Of a stretch of DNA of 64,000 nt, positions 50,775 through 62,807 are shown piece after piece. Positions within the stretch are counted from its first letter, which is position 1, and the number at the start of each line of letters is the position of its first letter. Position numbers and translations under genes: made by a program. Below the pieces are notes generated by a model. It was not told the origin of the DNA and ran no database searches. It saw only the letters and a list, made by a program, of their open reading frames with translations. The stretch is from Paguma larvata. Lineage: Eukaryota > Chordata > Mammalia > Carnivora > Viverridae. The stretch lies in the NCBI GenBank assembly GCA_030068075.1, contig CM057839.1, forward strand, positions 50,992,960-51,056,959, written 5' to 3'.

Positions 50775-51115
50775 AAGTTGCTTTTAAGTTTTAAGAAATC
50801 TTTATATGTTCTAGATACAAGTCCTTTGTTGGAAATGTGATTTGCCAATAACTCTTTCCCAGCTTTATCTTTTCATTCATTTACAGAGCTAAAGTTTTAA
50901 ATTTTGATAAAATTCAATTTATCAAAAATTTTGTTATGGGTCATGGCTAAGATTCTGAGTACAATGTTTAATAGAAGTGGAAATAATGGGTATCTTTGTG
51001 TTATTCTTGATATTAAAAGGATATTAAAAGTAGTGCTTTTAGTGTTTCACTATTGACAATGATATTTACTATAGGTTTTTGTGGCTATGTGGCATTACGT
51101 TAAGAAAGTGATAAT
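50775..51115 (-). mobile_element. Antisense L1 fragment, continuation
   Basis: Contains aatctttatatgttctagat, tttgccaataactctttccc and aatagaagtggaaataatgg, antisense of L1. The split SINE at 50386-50774 interrupts it. Confidence 0.6.
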
Positions 51116-51229
51116 TAAGCTTATAATAATTTAGGTGCCTCTGATAATGCTATATAAAGTTGATAAGAGGTTATGTACCACTATATTGATAGCTTTATGA
51201 AGAATTAAAAGAAATTCACATAAAAACAA

Positions 51230-51445
51230 AGGCATTGTGATACAAGAGAAAGGATATAGATTTAGGTCAGTCACACTTGACCTCAAATCCCAGCTCCCTT
51301 ACTCATAGTTTGTGTGGCCCAGGAGATGTATCTTTTCTGTTTGCTTCTTCATCTATAAAACCTTGTAAAATTGTTTTAAAAATTAATTATCATGTGTATA
51401 AGGTTTTAGAATAGTGCAATGCCTGACTTTTGTGTTAGGGCCTAA
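51230..51445 (+). repeat. MIR
   Basis: Contains cctcaaatcccagctccctt, cttcttcatctataaaacct and gaatagtgcaatgcctgac. Confidence 0.65.
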
Positions 51446-51570
51446 AAGATACGATTGTCACCATAAAATGTTGAAAGGCTCCTTAACTGACCCTAGTCTT
51501 TCATTTAACAAATATTCACTGAACACCTATGTGTTGGGTTCCATACTAAGTAGGGGGAGATAGAGCTTTT

Positions 51571-51654
51571 TTTTAATGTTTATTTATTTATTTCAAGAGA
51601 GAGGGAGAGAGGGTATGAGTGGGAGGAGGAGCAGAGAGTAAGAAGAGAAGTGGG
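51571..51654 (-). mobile_element. 5'-truncated CAN-SINE (84 bp)
   Basis: Only the tail and GA-rich part are present. GATAGAGCTTTT at 51559-51570 and 51655-51666 is an exact target duplication, so this was a truncated insertion rather than a later deletion. It splits an L2-like stretch. Confidence 0.88.
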
Positions 51655-52941
51655 GATAGAGCTTTTAATTTAACAAGGTTACTAGTCCTACAGGCTATAA
51701 AGGATTTCTATAAGGTTAATACAAATAGTGTCTTATACTCAGCGTCAAATACTTTTACTTTCTAAACTCTATATAGTAACATTATATTTCTATACAAGTT
51801 TCTTCAATTGGAAGATCAATATTTTAAATGATTCCACGTTCAGAAAAATAGCTCTAGTATTTTCTCCTTCGATGGCAGCAATCATTAAGAAAGCATATTA
51901 AACATAACTCGCATTCAGTCAAGGCTGCAGTAGATATTGTATTCCAACAACGTGTTTCATTTTCAGTTATATAATAGCATAGCAAATGCTTTCTACTTGA
52001 TAATTAGGAAGACATATGGCAAAATCCTAAGCCACATATTATCCACTGGGTTTTGGATTTCAAATGTCTCATACCCTGAAATACTCGTCATTCATTAATT
52101 ACATTTAAAAAGTGAGCTCCTGTGAGATTGGTGTATCATCACGTAGAGCCCCTGTTTTTATCTTTAAGTGATCTGTTTAAAAATAAAAGCTACAAAGGAA
52201 ATTATGAAAATTAAATGTTTAATCAAAACACATGGAGCTACCTCTAAGGTTATTAGATGGCAACATGGACTTAAGTCACCTTTATATTTCATTTTCCTGC
52301 ATTTCCATCAGGGGAAGATGGGCCCTAGCTTCACCCGAAGTCAATTACAAATAGCCTCTTCTTTACCGATAATGGTACATAACGGCAGAAGGGACCATCT
52401 TAGAGCAGATTAAGTTGAGACTATCACCGTAATCTGGATGCTGCAAAGACATGATAAGTCAGAGCCAAACTCGGTGGAAGGTGAATGGATGTTCGTGAGT
52501 GTTGGAAAAATTTAATCTACAGTAATAAAACCCCAACAAATTTAACTTTAAAAAATTCTAGATGACATGCTATTTTGTTAAGTCTCCAATGTCTCTCCTG
52601 ACAGATTACATGAGCACACAACAAGACAATATGATGTAAAATTACGGTCAGCAGGTTAAGCAGTTAACTGTTTCACATGAACTCCCATGTATGGAGAATA
52701 CCGGTCTTCCTTACCAACCGAAATAATTGCATTACCTGATAAATGTAAATTTTAAGAAAGCAATGAAACTCTTCATGTAGAATCCATTTTTTAATGACTG
52801 ATTTGGAATATAGACTTGATCTAAAATGTTTACCAGAATATCATTACATTTTTAATCACTCCTCAACTAGCCTTATAGACTAGGGGCTAAACCAAGTAGA
52901 AAAAAAAAATCTATTAAATAATTGAAAAAACTGGTGCTTAC

Positions 52942-53096
52942 CAAGAGATCTGGGAAACCGACAACAACTGTAGCATAACTATTCTCATCTGAGAGAATTC
53001 GGTTAGGAGAGGCAATCTTTTGTCCCACCGCTGAGCTTAGATTTTCAGATGATAGTTGATCACTTGAAATTTTATGAGGTATGCTGAAATCTGTTT
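52942..53096 (-). CDS. VWA8: VWA8 exon, 155 nt
   Basis: The acceptor is CCACTTCAG|AAACAG at 53097 and the donor TTG|GTAAGC at 52941. Two bases complete the Glu codon, then 51 codons run to a codon boundary. The start is [20 protein letters not shown] and the end [21 protein letters not shown]. The first two-thirds is polar and Ser-rich, so probably a flexible insert. The end, [11 protein letters not shown], is a hydrophobic strand. The joined frame continues directly with SPSEVYSW of the next exon. Confidence 0.92.
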
Positions 53097-53734
53097 CTGA
53101 AGTGGCAGAGAAACATTAGACACCATATGCCCCTGAAATGCTCCAGGAATTAATTTTTGCAAGATTTCATTCTTGCCAACTCAAACAGAGGAGCACAAGT
53201 TAAAGAAGAGAAAACACTTTAAATGACATTCATGAGTTTTTGTTTGAAAAAATTCAGTTTTTACAGTCAAGGCATCTTCTCTAAGTGAATGCAAGTATTT
53301 CCTGAATTCAAAATTCTATTAGCAATACATACCATCACTAATGGCACCCTGCAGAAATGATGTGAAACTGACCCAACCCAGTGCTGGTAAGGGTATGTTT
53401 TAGATTTTTTTCCATAACTACTATTCACCCTCCAAACCTGGGGTGAATTAAGTAGACATCCCGATGGTCCATGTAAAAAAAAGGAAGGATGCTACCCTAA
53501 AAGACTAATAGACTTGGCACCTAAATGTATCTAAAAATTCTGATTTCTCAGTTAAAAAAATTCAATGACAGAACTTAAAAAAATAGTAGATTCTCATTTA
53601 CTATTTCTAATGAAGTTACTAAGTTTTCTCTTTTGGTACAAACTTAACGTATGTGATGTTACTGCCCTAAAATGATTCTAGGGGACTGTAAGAATGTACC
53701 CATAGAGTCATGAACACAAAGAACATGAATTTAC

Positions 53735-53844
53735 CTTGTATAACTCCAAATCCTGTACTAGGCGGCTCCTCTTTCAACGCGTACAACTGGCAAACCCCGC
53801 TGTCCTCAGATTCGACGTGAGCTGGCTTAGTTAAAAGATATTTC
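53735..53844 (-). CDS. VWA8: VWA8 exon, 110 nt
   Basis: The acceptor is TTTACAG|GAAATATC at 53845 and the donor CAAG|GTAAAT at 53734. The first G completes Gln. Then 36 codons follow, starting KYLLTKPAHVESEDSGVCQL and including KEEPPSTGFGVIQ. The last G begins a Glu codon finished in the next exon. The acidic, Pro/Ser-rich second half looks like a loop or linker. It contains two CpG-rich spots (caacgcgtac and ttcgacgt), unusual for the AT-rich surroundings and fitting coding sequence. Confidence 0.92.
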
Positions 53845-53926
53845 CTGTAAATGAACAAAACATCTAGGTGAAAAGTTCTTCTCTTTTTAATCATTGTGAG
53901 TTCAGGCTATGAAAAATCAGAATTCT

Positions 53927-54005
53927 TTTTTTTTTATTATAATAGTTTATTTTCAAATTGGTTTACATATAACACCCAGTGTTCATCCCAACACGTGCCC
54001 TCTTT
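53927..54005 (-). mobile_element. 79-bp L1 3' end with exact 12-bp target duplication
   Basis: AATCAGAATTCT at 53915-53926 and 54006-54017 flank a T-run and caaattggtttacatataac, the carnivore L1 3' end in reverse. This is a severely 5'-truncated retrotransposition, 82 bp upstream (gene sense) of the exon at 53735-53844. Confidence 0.85.
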
Positions 54006-55063
54006 AATCAGAATTCTACCCTTTCTCCCCAAGGCTTCTTTTTTACATGTGGAGTAAAATTTGCAGTTTCTGAGTTACGCCATGAATTAACAAATAACTT
54101 CTCAACACTGTGTATAAGGAGCAGTGTGTAATAACAATGCACTAATAAATATGCACCAAAATCCAACACTTCCTTTAAGAGGAAGGGCTGCAAAAAACAA
54201 TTGACAAATAAGTAAATAAAGCAAGTCTAATGAGACCTTCCCCCCACCCCCTTATCATGGGACCTGCTATTGATATGACTGTTTGATCAGCCAGTAAGTC
54301 AAGTGGGAGCCCGGTCTCTGATTTCTGACCAGCTGAGGGACAGAAGCCTTAACACTGGAACCACTGTAATCCCCCTGATCTACTTATTTTTAAGATTTCT
54401 AAAAGAGGGTTGTATAAATAGCCAGAAATCTTTTGCAGCAGGCTACTTCTGCTTGTCACCCAAGGGGAAGAGAGAGTCTGCATTTAGCCACTAGAGGTAA
54501 TGCGTGAGGGAGGGGGACTCAAAATTTACTGTGTACCCTATTTATGCCAAGTGCATATAATACCCCTTTCATCAAGAAGTGTATATAGTTCAATGGTGGC
54601 AGGTGACACAAACATGAACAGAACTAAGTTAAGAGCAACCAAGAAAGAATGAAGAAGAAACTTCTAAGGGGTGAATTCTGGGAAGTTCCAAAAAGGCAAC
54701 AGCTCTAGTATGGAGACTATGACCCTCTGAAGAGAGGATAAATCAAAAATCTATTTTGAAGCATCTCTAGTTGGGCCAGAATACAGTGAATTCTCAGTGT
54801 ACTAATAGGAAACATCCAAAGAAATATGGATCAGACATATAAGTCATTATGTTTCCACTGTTCATTTCAATGTCATTCTCTGCAACACTTTCGTGATTAC
54901 TCTGTGAAGTGATATTCAATTTGTTTTAATTTTCTCGCTCCCCTTCTTCTAACTTTCACCTACAGAGATGTCAAATTCAGAAACTGAAAAGACAGCCACT
55001 GGAAGACAGAACAGTAAGGATGCTGGATAAACACTCTATGAGATGCACTGTAGATCCACCCAC

Positions 55064-55189
55064 TGGTTTGTCCTGCTCTCCACCAGAAGCCACTTGTCCT
55101 CCGCTACAAGGAAGACTGTCTTGAGGTTGATGGGAAGCGAGATGGTGTGAGTTCGCCCTTCAAGAACATCCAGCACAGTCAGGCTGTTC
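55064..55189 (-). CDS. VWA8: VWA8 exon, 126 nt
   Basis: The acceptor is TTTCAG|GAACAGCC at 55190 and the donor CA|GTGGGT at 55063. The first base completes a Gly codon. Then 41 codons follow, beginning NSLTVLDVLEGRTHTISLP and including TVFLVAEDKWLLVES, and the exon ends with CA of a Gln codon. The open frame continues past the donor for several codons, so the exon end was set by joining to the next exon, which restores TNQKYLL. The pattern is strand, Asp-turn-Gly-Arg, strand, followed by two further hydrophobic strands, as in a beta-propeller blade (inference). Confidence 0.92.
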
Positions 55190-55614
55190 CTGAAAGAGGA
55201 GAAGAAAACTCTCTGAAAGGAAATGGTGAGGATAATGGCTGAGTAACAATGGCACAGTCATTTCATGAGACTTCATGCAAACTTAAAGAGAATGTTTTCG
55301 AGACTAAATAATAATAAAGAAAAGTCTTAATTGAGAAAACAGATCTACAAACTCTAGACTCTGTAGGGGTATGCATAAGAAGAAATAATGGACAGTGATA
55401 ATTGCCAAGCTGGTGGTGGTTGTATTTTGAAATTACGAGCACTGTCTTTTCTTAGGTCTGGATTTAAATGTTCTTGAAATGTGGGATGAGTTACTTTTAC
55501 AATAGAATATTTGTAATGTGGTTATATTGGTTTTATAATAAGTAGAATGGACATAATTAGTAGGATGGACAAACTAAGGATTCCAGTTTAAATCTTCTAT
55601 AGCAAAGAACTCAC

Positions 55615-55679
55615 CCATTTTCTTTGTAGAATACTAGCCAGTTTTTGTGTGAAAATTCTTTACACATTTTATAAGTTTC
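55615..55679 (-). CDS. VWA8: VWA8 exon, 65 nt
   Basis: This small exon reads ETYKMCKEFSHKNWLVFYKEN plus the first two bases of a Gly codon. The acceptor is TCTTTAG|GAA at 55680 and the donor GG|GTGAGT at 55614. It is too short to stand out as an open frame and was found from its splice sites and from continuity with its neighbours. A donor one base earlier (G|GGTGAG) would break the frame, so the GTGAGT reading is chosen. The segment is rich in aromatic and basic residues. Confidence 0.9.
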
Positions 55680-56593
55680 CTAAAGACAAAACAAAACAAA
55701 ATATTCACATTAAATGTGTGAGATGCAGTCACATCTCCTTAGCTGCTTTCCCTTAAATAAAGTCCTTCGACATGTGAAACATGTAATTCTGTGAGAAGCT
55801 ACCTCTTTATTTAATCCAAGACTCTTACAGTGACATGGACTAAAATATATTTCAAAATTTATTGTGAACTATGTGCTAAAACATCGTTAGGATAAAAATT
55901 TTAAAAATAATGCCAAATACTGGTTAGAGATAAATATGCTATCTGGTAAGTGTGTAATTTATACCATAATATAAACACACAGGAAATACTGCTTTTTGTA
56001 GATTTGGATGCATTTATGGCATTTAAAATATTTTTTTTTCACGGTCTTTTAAGACTTAAGTATGCTGTTTTGCAGGGTAGAAGGTAAATCTTATTTTATA
56101 TCCATTACCTTTCTCTGAATGGCAGAATAAATTCTCTTGGTTTATTTACTAGTTTAATTTAGTTAGTAAGTTCAAATGTTTATTCATCTGGTAGGTGCAT
56201 TGAGGTCTCATACTCATTGGTTTATCATATAAATCCAAAACATAAACACAGAACTCAGAAACAGTTCAGTGACTGTATGATTAGGAATTTGTCGTGAATA
56301 TCACATTCAAGAAGCTCACGAAGCCCTATCATTATTACAGCTCAGTCCTGACAAGTCTTTATGTCTTTTTATAAACTTCATAGTTTATAAGTTTATAAAA
56401 AGAAGCAATTGGTGTTTAGTTGTATGTGTATCAATGTCTATTCGTATTGTGTTAAAATCTACAAGTGCATAGTAAGAGAATTCTCTTGCGTAGTAAGTAA
56501 AAGGCACTGAGAAGAACGGGTGTGCATGCATCTTTAAGGTAGAAAACTACAGAAGTCCTTGGCAACTTGCTGGACAAGTTGGGAACTCCTTAC

Positions 56594-56704
56594 AGCTTCC
56601 TCCTTGTTCCACCAGGAAGATTTCTTAGGTGTAACCTCTTCGGAAGGGAGGATGAGACGTCGAAGGGCTCGGCCAGTGGTATCTAACAAGAGGATGACAT
56701 TACT
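56594..56704 (-). CDS. VWA8: VWA8 exon, 111 nt, phase 0 at both ends
   Basis: The acceptor is TTTATTTCCAG|AGT at 56705 and the donor GCT|GTAAGG at 56593. The exon encodes exactly 37 codons, beginning SNVILLLDTTGRALRRLILP and ending SSWWNKEEA. The VILLLDTTG segment is a short beta-hairpin-like unit: a hydrophobic strand, an Asp-Thr-Thr-Gly turn, then a second strand ending LILP. The same kind of unit recurs in later exons. The WWNKEE segment is strongly characteristic of VWA8. An exon-sized cassette with no partial codon could be skipped without a frameshift, though nothing here shows that it is. Confidence 0.93.
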
Positions 56705-57575
56705 CTGGAAATAAAGAGAACAGTAAAAGCTCAAGATGTTCTGTTTTTTGTTTCTTTTTGTTGTTGTTGTTTTTTAAGCAGCAGCCTCTTGACAACCTGG
56801 GAATAAAACATACAGTAGTAAAACCGAAAGGAAGATAACAGTATTGAAATACTTAAAAGACACCATAAAGATACTAATGGTTTTCCTTAATATAGAATTT
56901 AAAGTACTAGATGGTTTTAAGAAGATATTTCAATTATGTAATGCAGAAGGGAGTGTCTTTGAAGATTTTATCTCAAAAATCATCCCCTTCTTCATACAGC
57001 CTATCTCAACCATCGTTCTGTTTTATTATATACTTGAAATTAAGAGCATTGATAAGTTTTAAAGTCCATTTACTTTCATGAAACGTACACTTTAAGAGTG
57101 TAAATTTGTTGAAAATTGCCTTACATTGTGCATAATTAAATCTTGCTTATGCTTTTCAAAAATCCAGATTTACTTCAGAGAATGTGTACATGATAAATAG
57201 ATGGGTTAGCAAGAAAATATCAGGATCTCAGGAACCTAATTCATAATGAGTGTGTCTTCATTTCAAAATTCGCTCAGCTTGAAGAACTCACAGTTGGTGC
57301 TGTAATAATGTACAAATGAGAGATTTCTCTCCAGCAGTATTAATCACAGTTTTGCAAATGAAGTAATAATCTCTCAGTAATTAGCAGTGATTTTTTTCAA
57401 GAGAAAAAATTGAAATAAATCTCAAGCATTAAAATCAATGAACAGAAATACATGAATAAGGACTTAAAGTTGAGAAAGCCAGAAATGATTAAACATTTTA
57501 AAGAGATGCTATGAGCTTGGCTCTTTTTATAGCTGAAATTTAAAGATGCTTGAAGACTAGACAAAAAGGTTTGCA

Positions 57576-57785
57576 GGTCACCTGGGTGGCTCAGTTGGGA
57601 GTGTCTGACTTGTGGTCATGATCTCAGGGTCATGGGACTGAGCCCCCTGTTGGACTCATGCTGAACCACTGAGCATGGAGCCTACTTGGGATTCTCTCTC
57701 TCTTTCTCTCTCTCTCTCCCCTCCTCCCCCTCTGCTCTCTTCCCCACTCCCACATACTCTTACTCTAAACTAAAACAAAAATCAA
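57576..57785 (+). mobile_element. Older CAN-SINE, plus orientation
   Basis: A diverged head (gtcacctgggtggctcagtt), a cattgagcatggagcct-like box and a long CT tract. It lacks the gctgacagctcagag box of younger felid copies. Confidence 0.85.
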
Positions 57786-58170
57786 AAGACCCCCAAACCC
57801 CATAAAGGGTCACAAAAAGTCACCTGTAAGCTGTTTGTCAGACCTCATTGTTATGCAATTGTCTTTTTCCAGTTTTTGTTTTGTTTTGTTTTAAATTTGG
57901 GGCTCCTCCAGCTATCCTAACCCTTATTAACTTTTCATTTCAAAAACTTTCTTTGGGAAAAATGAAGTCATAAAGCACCCACAGAATTACTGTATGGTTT
58001 CCAAAATATAGGTGACAAAATAAGAAATGTTTGTTGGCTTATTCCTTAGTATTTACTGAGCAGCTTATATTTAAAGTACAAAGGAGAAAACAATAATGAA
58101 TTAACCACGATGCTTGCCCTCTCTCATCTAACCCAGTTAGTAATAAAAAGAAAGGCAAAAAGATTAATGA

Positions 58171-58321
58171 CAGACATTGAGAAGGGCACTTGTTGGGATG
58201 AGCACTGGGTGTTATATGTAAGTGATGAATCATGGGACTCTATGCCCAAAACCAAGAGCACACTGTATACCCTGTATGTTAGCCAACTTGACAATAAATT
58301 ATATTAAAACTAAAAAAAAGA
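58171..58321 (+). mobile_element. 5'-truncated L1 3' end with 29-bp target duplication
   Basis: Contains gggatgagcactgggtgtta and gttagccaacttgacaataa, the carnivore L1 end. The flanks at 58142-58170 and 58322-58350 match over 29 bases with two differences, unusually long for an L1. Confidence 0.85.
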
Positions 58322-59727
58322 AATAAAAAGAAGGGCAAAAAGATTGATGATTCATCTGCTAATGTAGGACCTCGTAGTGTGGTTTCAAGTGTATCTTACT
58401 AGCTGATTATACTGAAGTGCTCAAGAATCAAAGTAGTATTTGTACCATGTAGTTTCCTTCACTGAATCTTAGCTGTATTAAAAAAATTCTTCTAAGCATG
58501 TGGACAAAACTTAAACTTCTCCACAAACATCACTCTTAGAATGCATCGTTGGTACGATAAGCAAATTTCCATTCAGAACATGTGTTACGGATATCCTTTT
58601 TAAAATCATCATTTCATGTGAGAGATATTATTTCTGGCCTTTGAAAGTTTGAAAAGGATGGCAGTACCTTAAAGTTACTTAAGAAAATGTATTAATTAAC
58701 AAATTAAAAATTGACAGTCTCCATTCTAGATTAAATCTTTTTTTTGAGAATGTATTTTTTTTTTAAAGGAGAAACTCTGGTATTATAAATATGAACAACA
58801 TTAACATGAATTCTTAGCACTTCAGCAGCTTGGATAATATTAACTTTTCTAAGCAAAAGAAAGTTCTAAAAATAATGTTTGATTTCAAATACGATTAAGC
58901 AGGAGAATAAGCAGATGATTAAACAGATATGATTAAGCAGAAAAATAAGTATGGTTTTGCATTTTTCTTCCTTTTTAGGGTCTAATAGTTATATTCTCAT
59001 AAGCGAGTTAAAAAACTGTACCTTTCTGAATGACAGAAAGCGCGTATGTGTTTGTAGCCATTGTATTTAGAATTAGTTTTAGAAGCAACTGGCAACATGA
59101 AGGAGTCCTGTTGCTCCATCCTTTTGGATGTGAATGGTTTCCTTCTGTAAATGACTAATGATATATTCTGTCTGAGTTTAAAAATAGAATTTTGCGTCAC
59201 ATATGAGTACATGTAACTGTGGCTTTGGTGCTCTTTAAGGGGGGCGGGGAGAAGAAGTAAGTGAGCAATTTTATTATGTTTCTATCTGACTGGGAGAAAA
59301 GTAACCTCTGGATGACCTCAACGTCCTAAAGTCTGAAATTCTAAACTTCGTACAGATGTAGTAAGTAATCTTATGGCAGGAGAGGGGGAAGGGTGGAGGG
59401 TCTTTATTTTTAGGCATGGCAAAGTTTCCCTTTCCTCACTTAAGATTTTATTTTAGCAAGGAAGCTTTGAACAACTTCTTTAACCAGGGAAATGCATCCA
59501 TAGCAAGCTTTATAAAGACAGGGGATAGTGGAATTAATTAATGGCAGTGCTTCTTAGCAATATTTTAGCTCTGTTCTCAGTGAGGGCATGATGAGGAAGG
59601 AGGAAATGACGGCAGTGCACACATTTATCATTCAACTAGAATTATTTATCAGCTGTTAAATTTTATAGATGCATGCTGTTCATTTGAAATTAAAGAGGTC
59701 TTACCTCCTAATGGGGTCGTTCTTTTC

Positions 59728-59806
59728 TTTCTTTTTTTTAAATATAATTTATTGTCAAATTGGCTTACATACAACACCCAGTGCTCATCCCAACAAGTGT
59801 CCTCCT
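59728..59806 (-). mobile_element. Short L1 3' end
   Basis: A T-run, then gtcaaattggcttacataca and cccagtgctcatcccaacaa: a truncated carnivore L1 end of the same kind as at 53.9 kb. No clear target duplication. Confidence 0.7.
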
Positions 59807-60334
59807 CTGACAGGGTCTTAATATAAAATAGACGACCAAGATATCCTCTTTGGGAAAAGAAGAGGCAGTTCAGAGGGTACGGTACAAGTATTCCTACAAG
59901 CTATGAATGCCTGCTCAGGGTGCTGAGGTTGCTTTCTAGAAAACTGTTCAGGCTGGGGTCAAAGGGACAAGTCAGAATGCCAGGAGACGAAGTGCTGGCC
60001 ACGGCAGTTACACAGCTCTTTACACTGAACAGAGTATTAATCAGCAATGTTGCCAAATAATTGGATCTTTTGAGAAAATAAAATACTTGCTAAGAATCTA
60101 AAAATCTAGTACTTTCCAAGAATTGGTATATGTGAAATTGGAAGTTGATTTGACAGCTGAAAATTTGGCAGGATTGTTTGAATAAATACTCCAAATTTAG
60201 ATTCTAATTCAAATTCGATTGGCTTACTGAATTAAAAATCACCAAGACAGCTTGTGCTTTTTATGACAGATTCTTTTCATTGTAGAATTCAATTCAATGC
60301 CACTGATGTTTTATTAGAAACTTATAACACAAGT

Positions 60335-60528
60335 GGCGCCTGGGAGGCTCAGCCGGTTAAGCGTCCACCTCTTGGTTTTGGCTCAGGTCGCGATCTCACG
60401 ATTTGTGAGTTCAAGCCCCATGTCGGGCTCTGCACTGACAGTGTAGGGACTGCTTGGGATTCTCTTTCTGCCCTCTCCAACTCATGCTCTCTCTCCCTTT
60501 CTCAAAATAAATAAATAAGCTTAAAAGA
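60335..60528 (+). mobile_element. CAN-SINE, plus orientation
   Basis: The head ggcgcctgggaggctcagcc is followed by the gcgatctcacgatttgtgag box, a CT tract and an aaataaataaataagc tail. An imperfect duplication of cttataacaca flanks it. Confidence 0.92.
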
Positions 60529-60914
60529 ACCTATAAAACACAACTCTTATTCCATGGGATAGACACAAACTTTTATAAGCAATATGTGCATATATATAAA
60601 CTCTGCTTGTAGGAGAAAGTGAAAATGAGAAAAAAAAGTAAAAACCTGAAAAAATTTAACTCAGAATTTATGATGATTATCTATGCAAGGCCTAAAGTTA
60701 AAGTTGACTTATTTACTCAGAGAAACACTGACATACTATTTATGCAATATTTCCTCTTGATTAGACAGAGTCTAAAAGTATTGCTTCTTGGTAACACTTT
60801 GGTTTCCTAGTGATTTTAAAAACTTGTCAACAGCAACACTGCATTTCTTTAATATTTTCCTATTATGAATACTCTTTAATTTTTCACACTATTCCTTTCC
60901 CCAAGGAGCTGCAG

Positions 60915-61130
60915 TGAGTGAGAAGGTGGATGGAGTTTAATTCTGGTTTGAATCTCAGTTCTTTCCTGTATCTCTTGGGCAGGTTATCTAAACTCTCTGA
61001 GCCTCCATTCTCTCACATGTAAACCTGGCTAACGGCTACCTCAGTGGCGGCTAGAAGAATAGCATGGGGTGATGTATGTAATCTTTTATTTGGCACATTG
61101 CCAGCGTTTAATAATTGCTCCTTCTATTTG
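60915..61130 (+). repeat. MIR
   Basis: Contains ttgaatctcagttctttcct, tctcttgggcaggttatcta and gagcctccattctctcacat. Confidence 0.65.
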
Positions 61131-62310
61131 TGAGGTTCATCACTTAACTTTCTGGGATACCACACTCCCTGCCCTGTCCACTTACTTCACTGGCTACTCA
61201 TTTTCGGTCTTCTTGGTTGATTCTCCTGTATCTACCAAATTTGTTAATATTTCATTGCCCCAGGGCTTGGACTTCTCTACCCACACTCACTCTCTTGGTA
61301 ACCTCTTTATGCCTCATGGTTTTCAATAACATGTGTCTGCCAAGTCTCCCAAATGTTCTGATCTCTCCCCTGAACTCCAGGCTCATCTACTGGGATGTCT
61401 AACAGGCATCTCACATTTAATCAAAGGTATACTCCCTCCTAAATCAATTCCTCATCTCAGTTGATGGGGACTTTATCCTTTCAGTTGCTCATGCCCTAGA
61501 CCTTGAAGTTCCCCTTAACTATCCCCTCTCTCACCTCATGGATCTGATCTGTTAGGAAATCCTGTTGGTTCTACCTTCAAAATACATCCAGAATCCATCA
61601 TTACTTACAACCTCCATCCTCTAAACTGCAATAACCTCTTGCTGGATCACTGCAAAACTTTCTTTACTAGTCTCCTTCATTCTGCCTTAGCACCTACAGA
61701 CTATTCGCCACAGAGGAAGCAGAGAAAACCTTTAAATACATAAGTCAGGTCATGCTATTCCTCTGCTTGAAATGCTCTTCCACCCACAGTCAGGGCCAGG
61801 ACATTACAATGGTCCACAAGGCTCTGCACAGTCTGCTTCCCCACCCCCTGCACCGCGTCTCTGCTCCAACCAGCTGAGTTACCTGTGATCTCACCTCCTT
61901 ATCCTCACCCCCTCGCTCAGTCTTCCCTATCGCACTTCTTTAAAGATGGAACAAAAGCATGCTCCAGCCTCTGGGCCTTTGCCTGGAGCTCCCATATCTT
62001 AGAATCTGTTCTCCCCTCGTGTCCCTCAAGCCTTTGTTTAAATATCCCCTCCTTGGGTAGGCGATCCCTTAACTTCCTGGGATACCATCCACTCTACTTT
62101 AAATGGCAATCTTCCTGCCATCCTTCTGTTTTACTCTCCCTTGCTTCTCCTCTTCTGACTTGAGATATAATTTATTTCTTTTGCTTATTGTCTGTCTTCC
62201 TGACCCACAGTATAAGCCTTTCAGGACCAAAATTATTGTTTTTTGTTTGCTGTAGCATCCCCAGTCATAGGCACATGATATAATTTGTTGGATGAATATT
62301 ATGCTTGGTA
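61131..62310 (+). repeat. L2, about 1.2 kb
   Basis: Contains gcttgaaatgctcttccacc, agcctctgggcctttgcctg, cctcaagcctttgtttaaat and cccagtcataggcaca. Two frames of 86-92 codons here are remnants without a preserved function. Confidence 0.6.
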
Positions 62311-62465
62311 TGGTATTTGGTAGATACTAGGTGGATAGTAAGTACGCAAAAACATTACATTCCTTTCTGTTGGTATTGTACAGATTACCATAGACCCTTA
62401 GCATTCTCCCTAATTGAAATACAGCCTGCTTTTTGATCTATATCTTCTTTTTGGAATTATTATTT

Positions 62466-62692
62466 TTAAAAAAATTTTTAGTGGTGTTTTTTTCAACTTA
62501 TTTTTGAGAGACAGAGAGAGATAGAGCATGGGCAGGGAGGGGCAGAGAGAGACACACACACAGAATCCGAGCAGGCTCCGGGCTCTGAGCTGTCAGCCTA
62601 GATCTCCACCCAGGGCTTGAATCCACGAAGAGTGAGATCATGGCCTGAGCTGAAGTCAGACACTTAACCGACTGAGCCACCCAGGCGCCCCC
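62466..62692 (-). mobile_element. CAN-SINE with 10-bp target duplication
   Basis: TGGAATTATT at 62452-62461 and 62693-62702. The gctgtcagccta box is altered, otherwise full length. Confidence 0.92.
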
Positions 62693-62807
62693 TGGAATTA
62701 TTTTAAGCTTGACTCTAAACACTTGTACTTTTCATTAGTGCTATCTTACACTAGTGATGGTCAGAACTTGAGCTTCATTATATACCAAAGGAGTTCAGTG
62801 AAGGCTT

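Larger units (their letters stand above)
48195..52941 (-). other. VWA8: VWA8 intron, 4.7 kb, repeat-dense
   Basis: This GT-AG intron contains a Tigger-like element at the acceptor end, both copies of a 169-bp duplication, three SINEs, antisense L1 debris, a MIR and a scrap of L2. The stretch at 51670-52940 is AT-rich with no recognised feature. Confidence 0.85.
53097..55614 (-). other. VWA8: Three short VWA8 introns (53097-53734, 53845-55063, 55190-55614)
   Basis: These GT-AG introns are 638, 1219 and 425 nt long, separated by the exons at 53735-53844 and 55064-55189. The middle one carries a 79-bp L1 3' end and a possible L2 scrap. The others show nothing beyond ordinary AT-rich intron sequence. 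A further 914-nt intron (55680-56593) is likewise empty. Confidence 0.85.

Noticed and set aside
53667..53894. 75-codon minus-strand frame read as a separate small protein
   Set aside because: It is the VWA8 exon 53735-53844 read through both splice sites. The same holds for the frames at 47877-48077, 56534-56734 and 63718-63981.
61885..62163. 92-codon frame that could be a coding exon
   Set aside because: It falls within the L2 element and on the strand opposite to VWA8.
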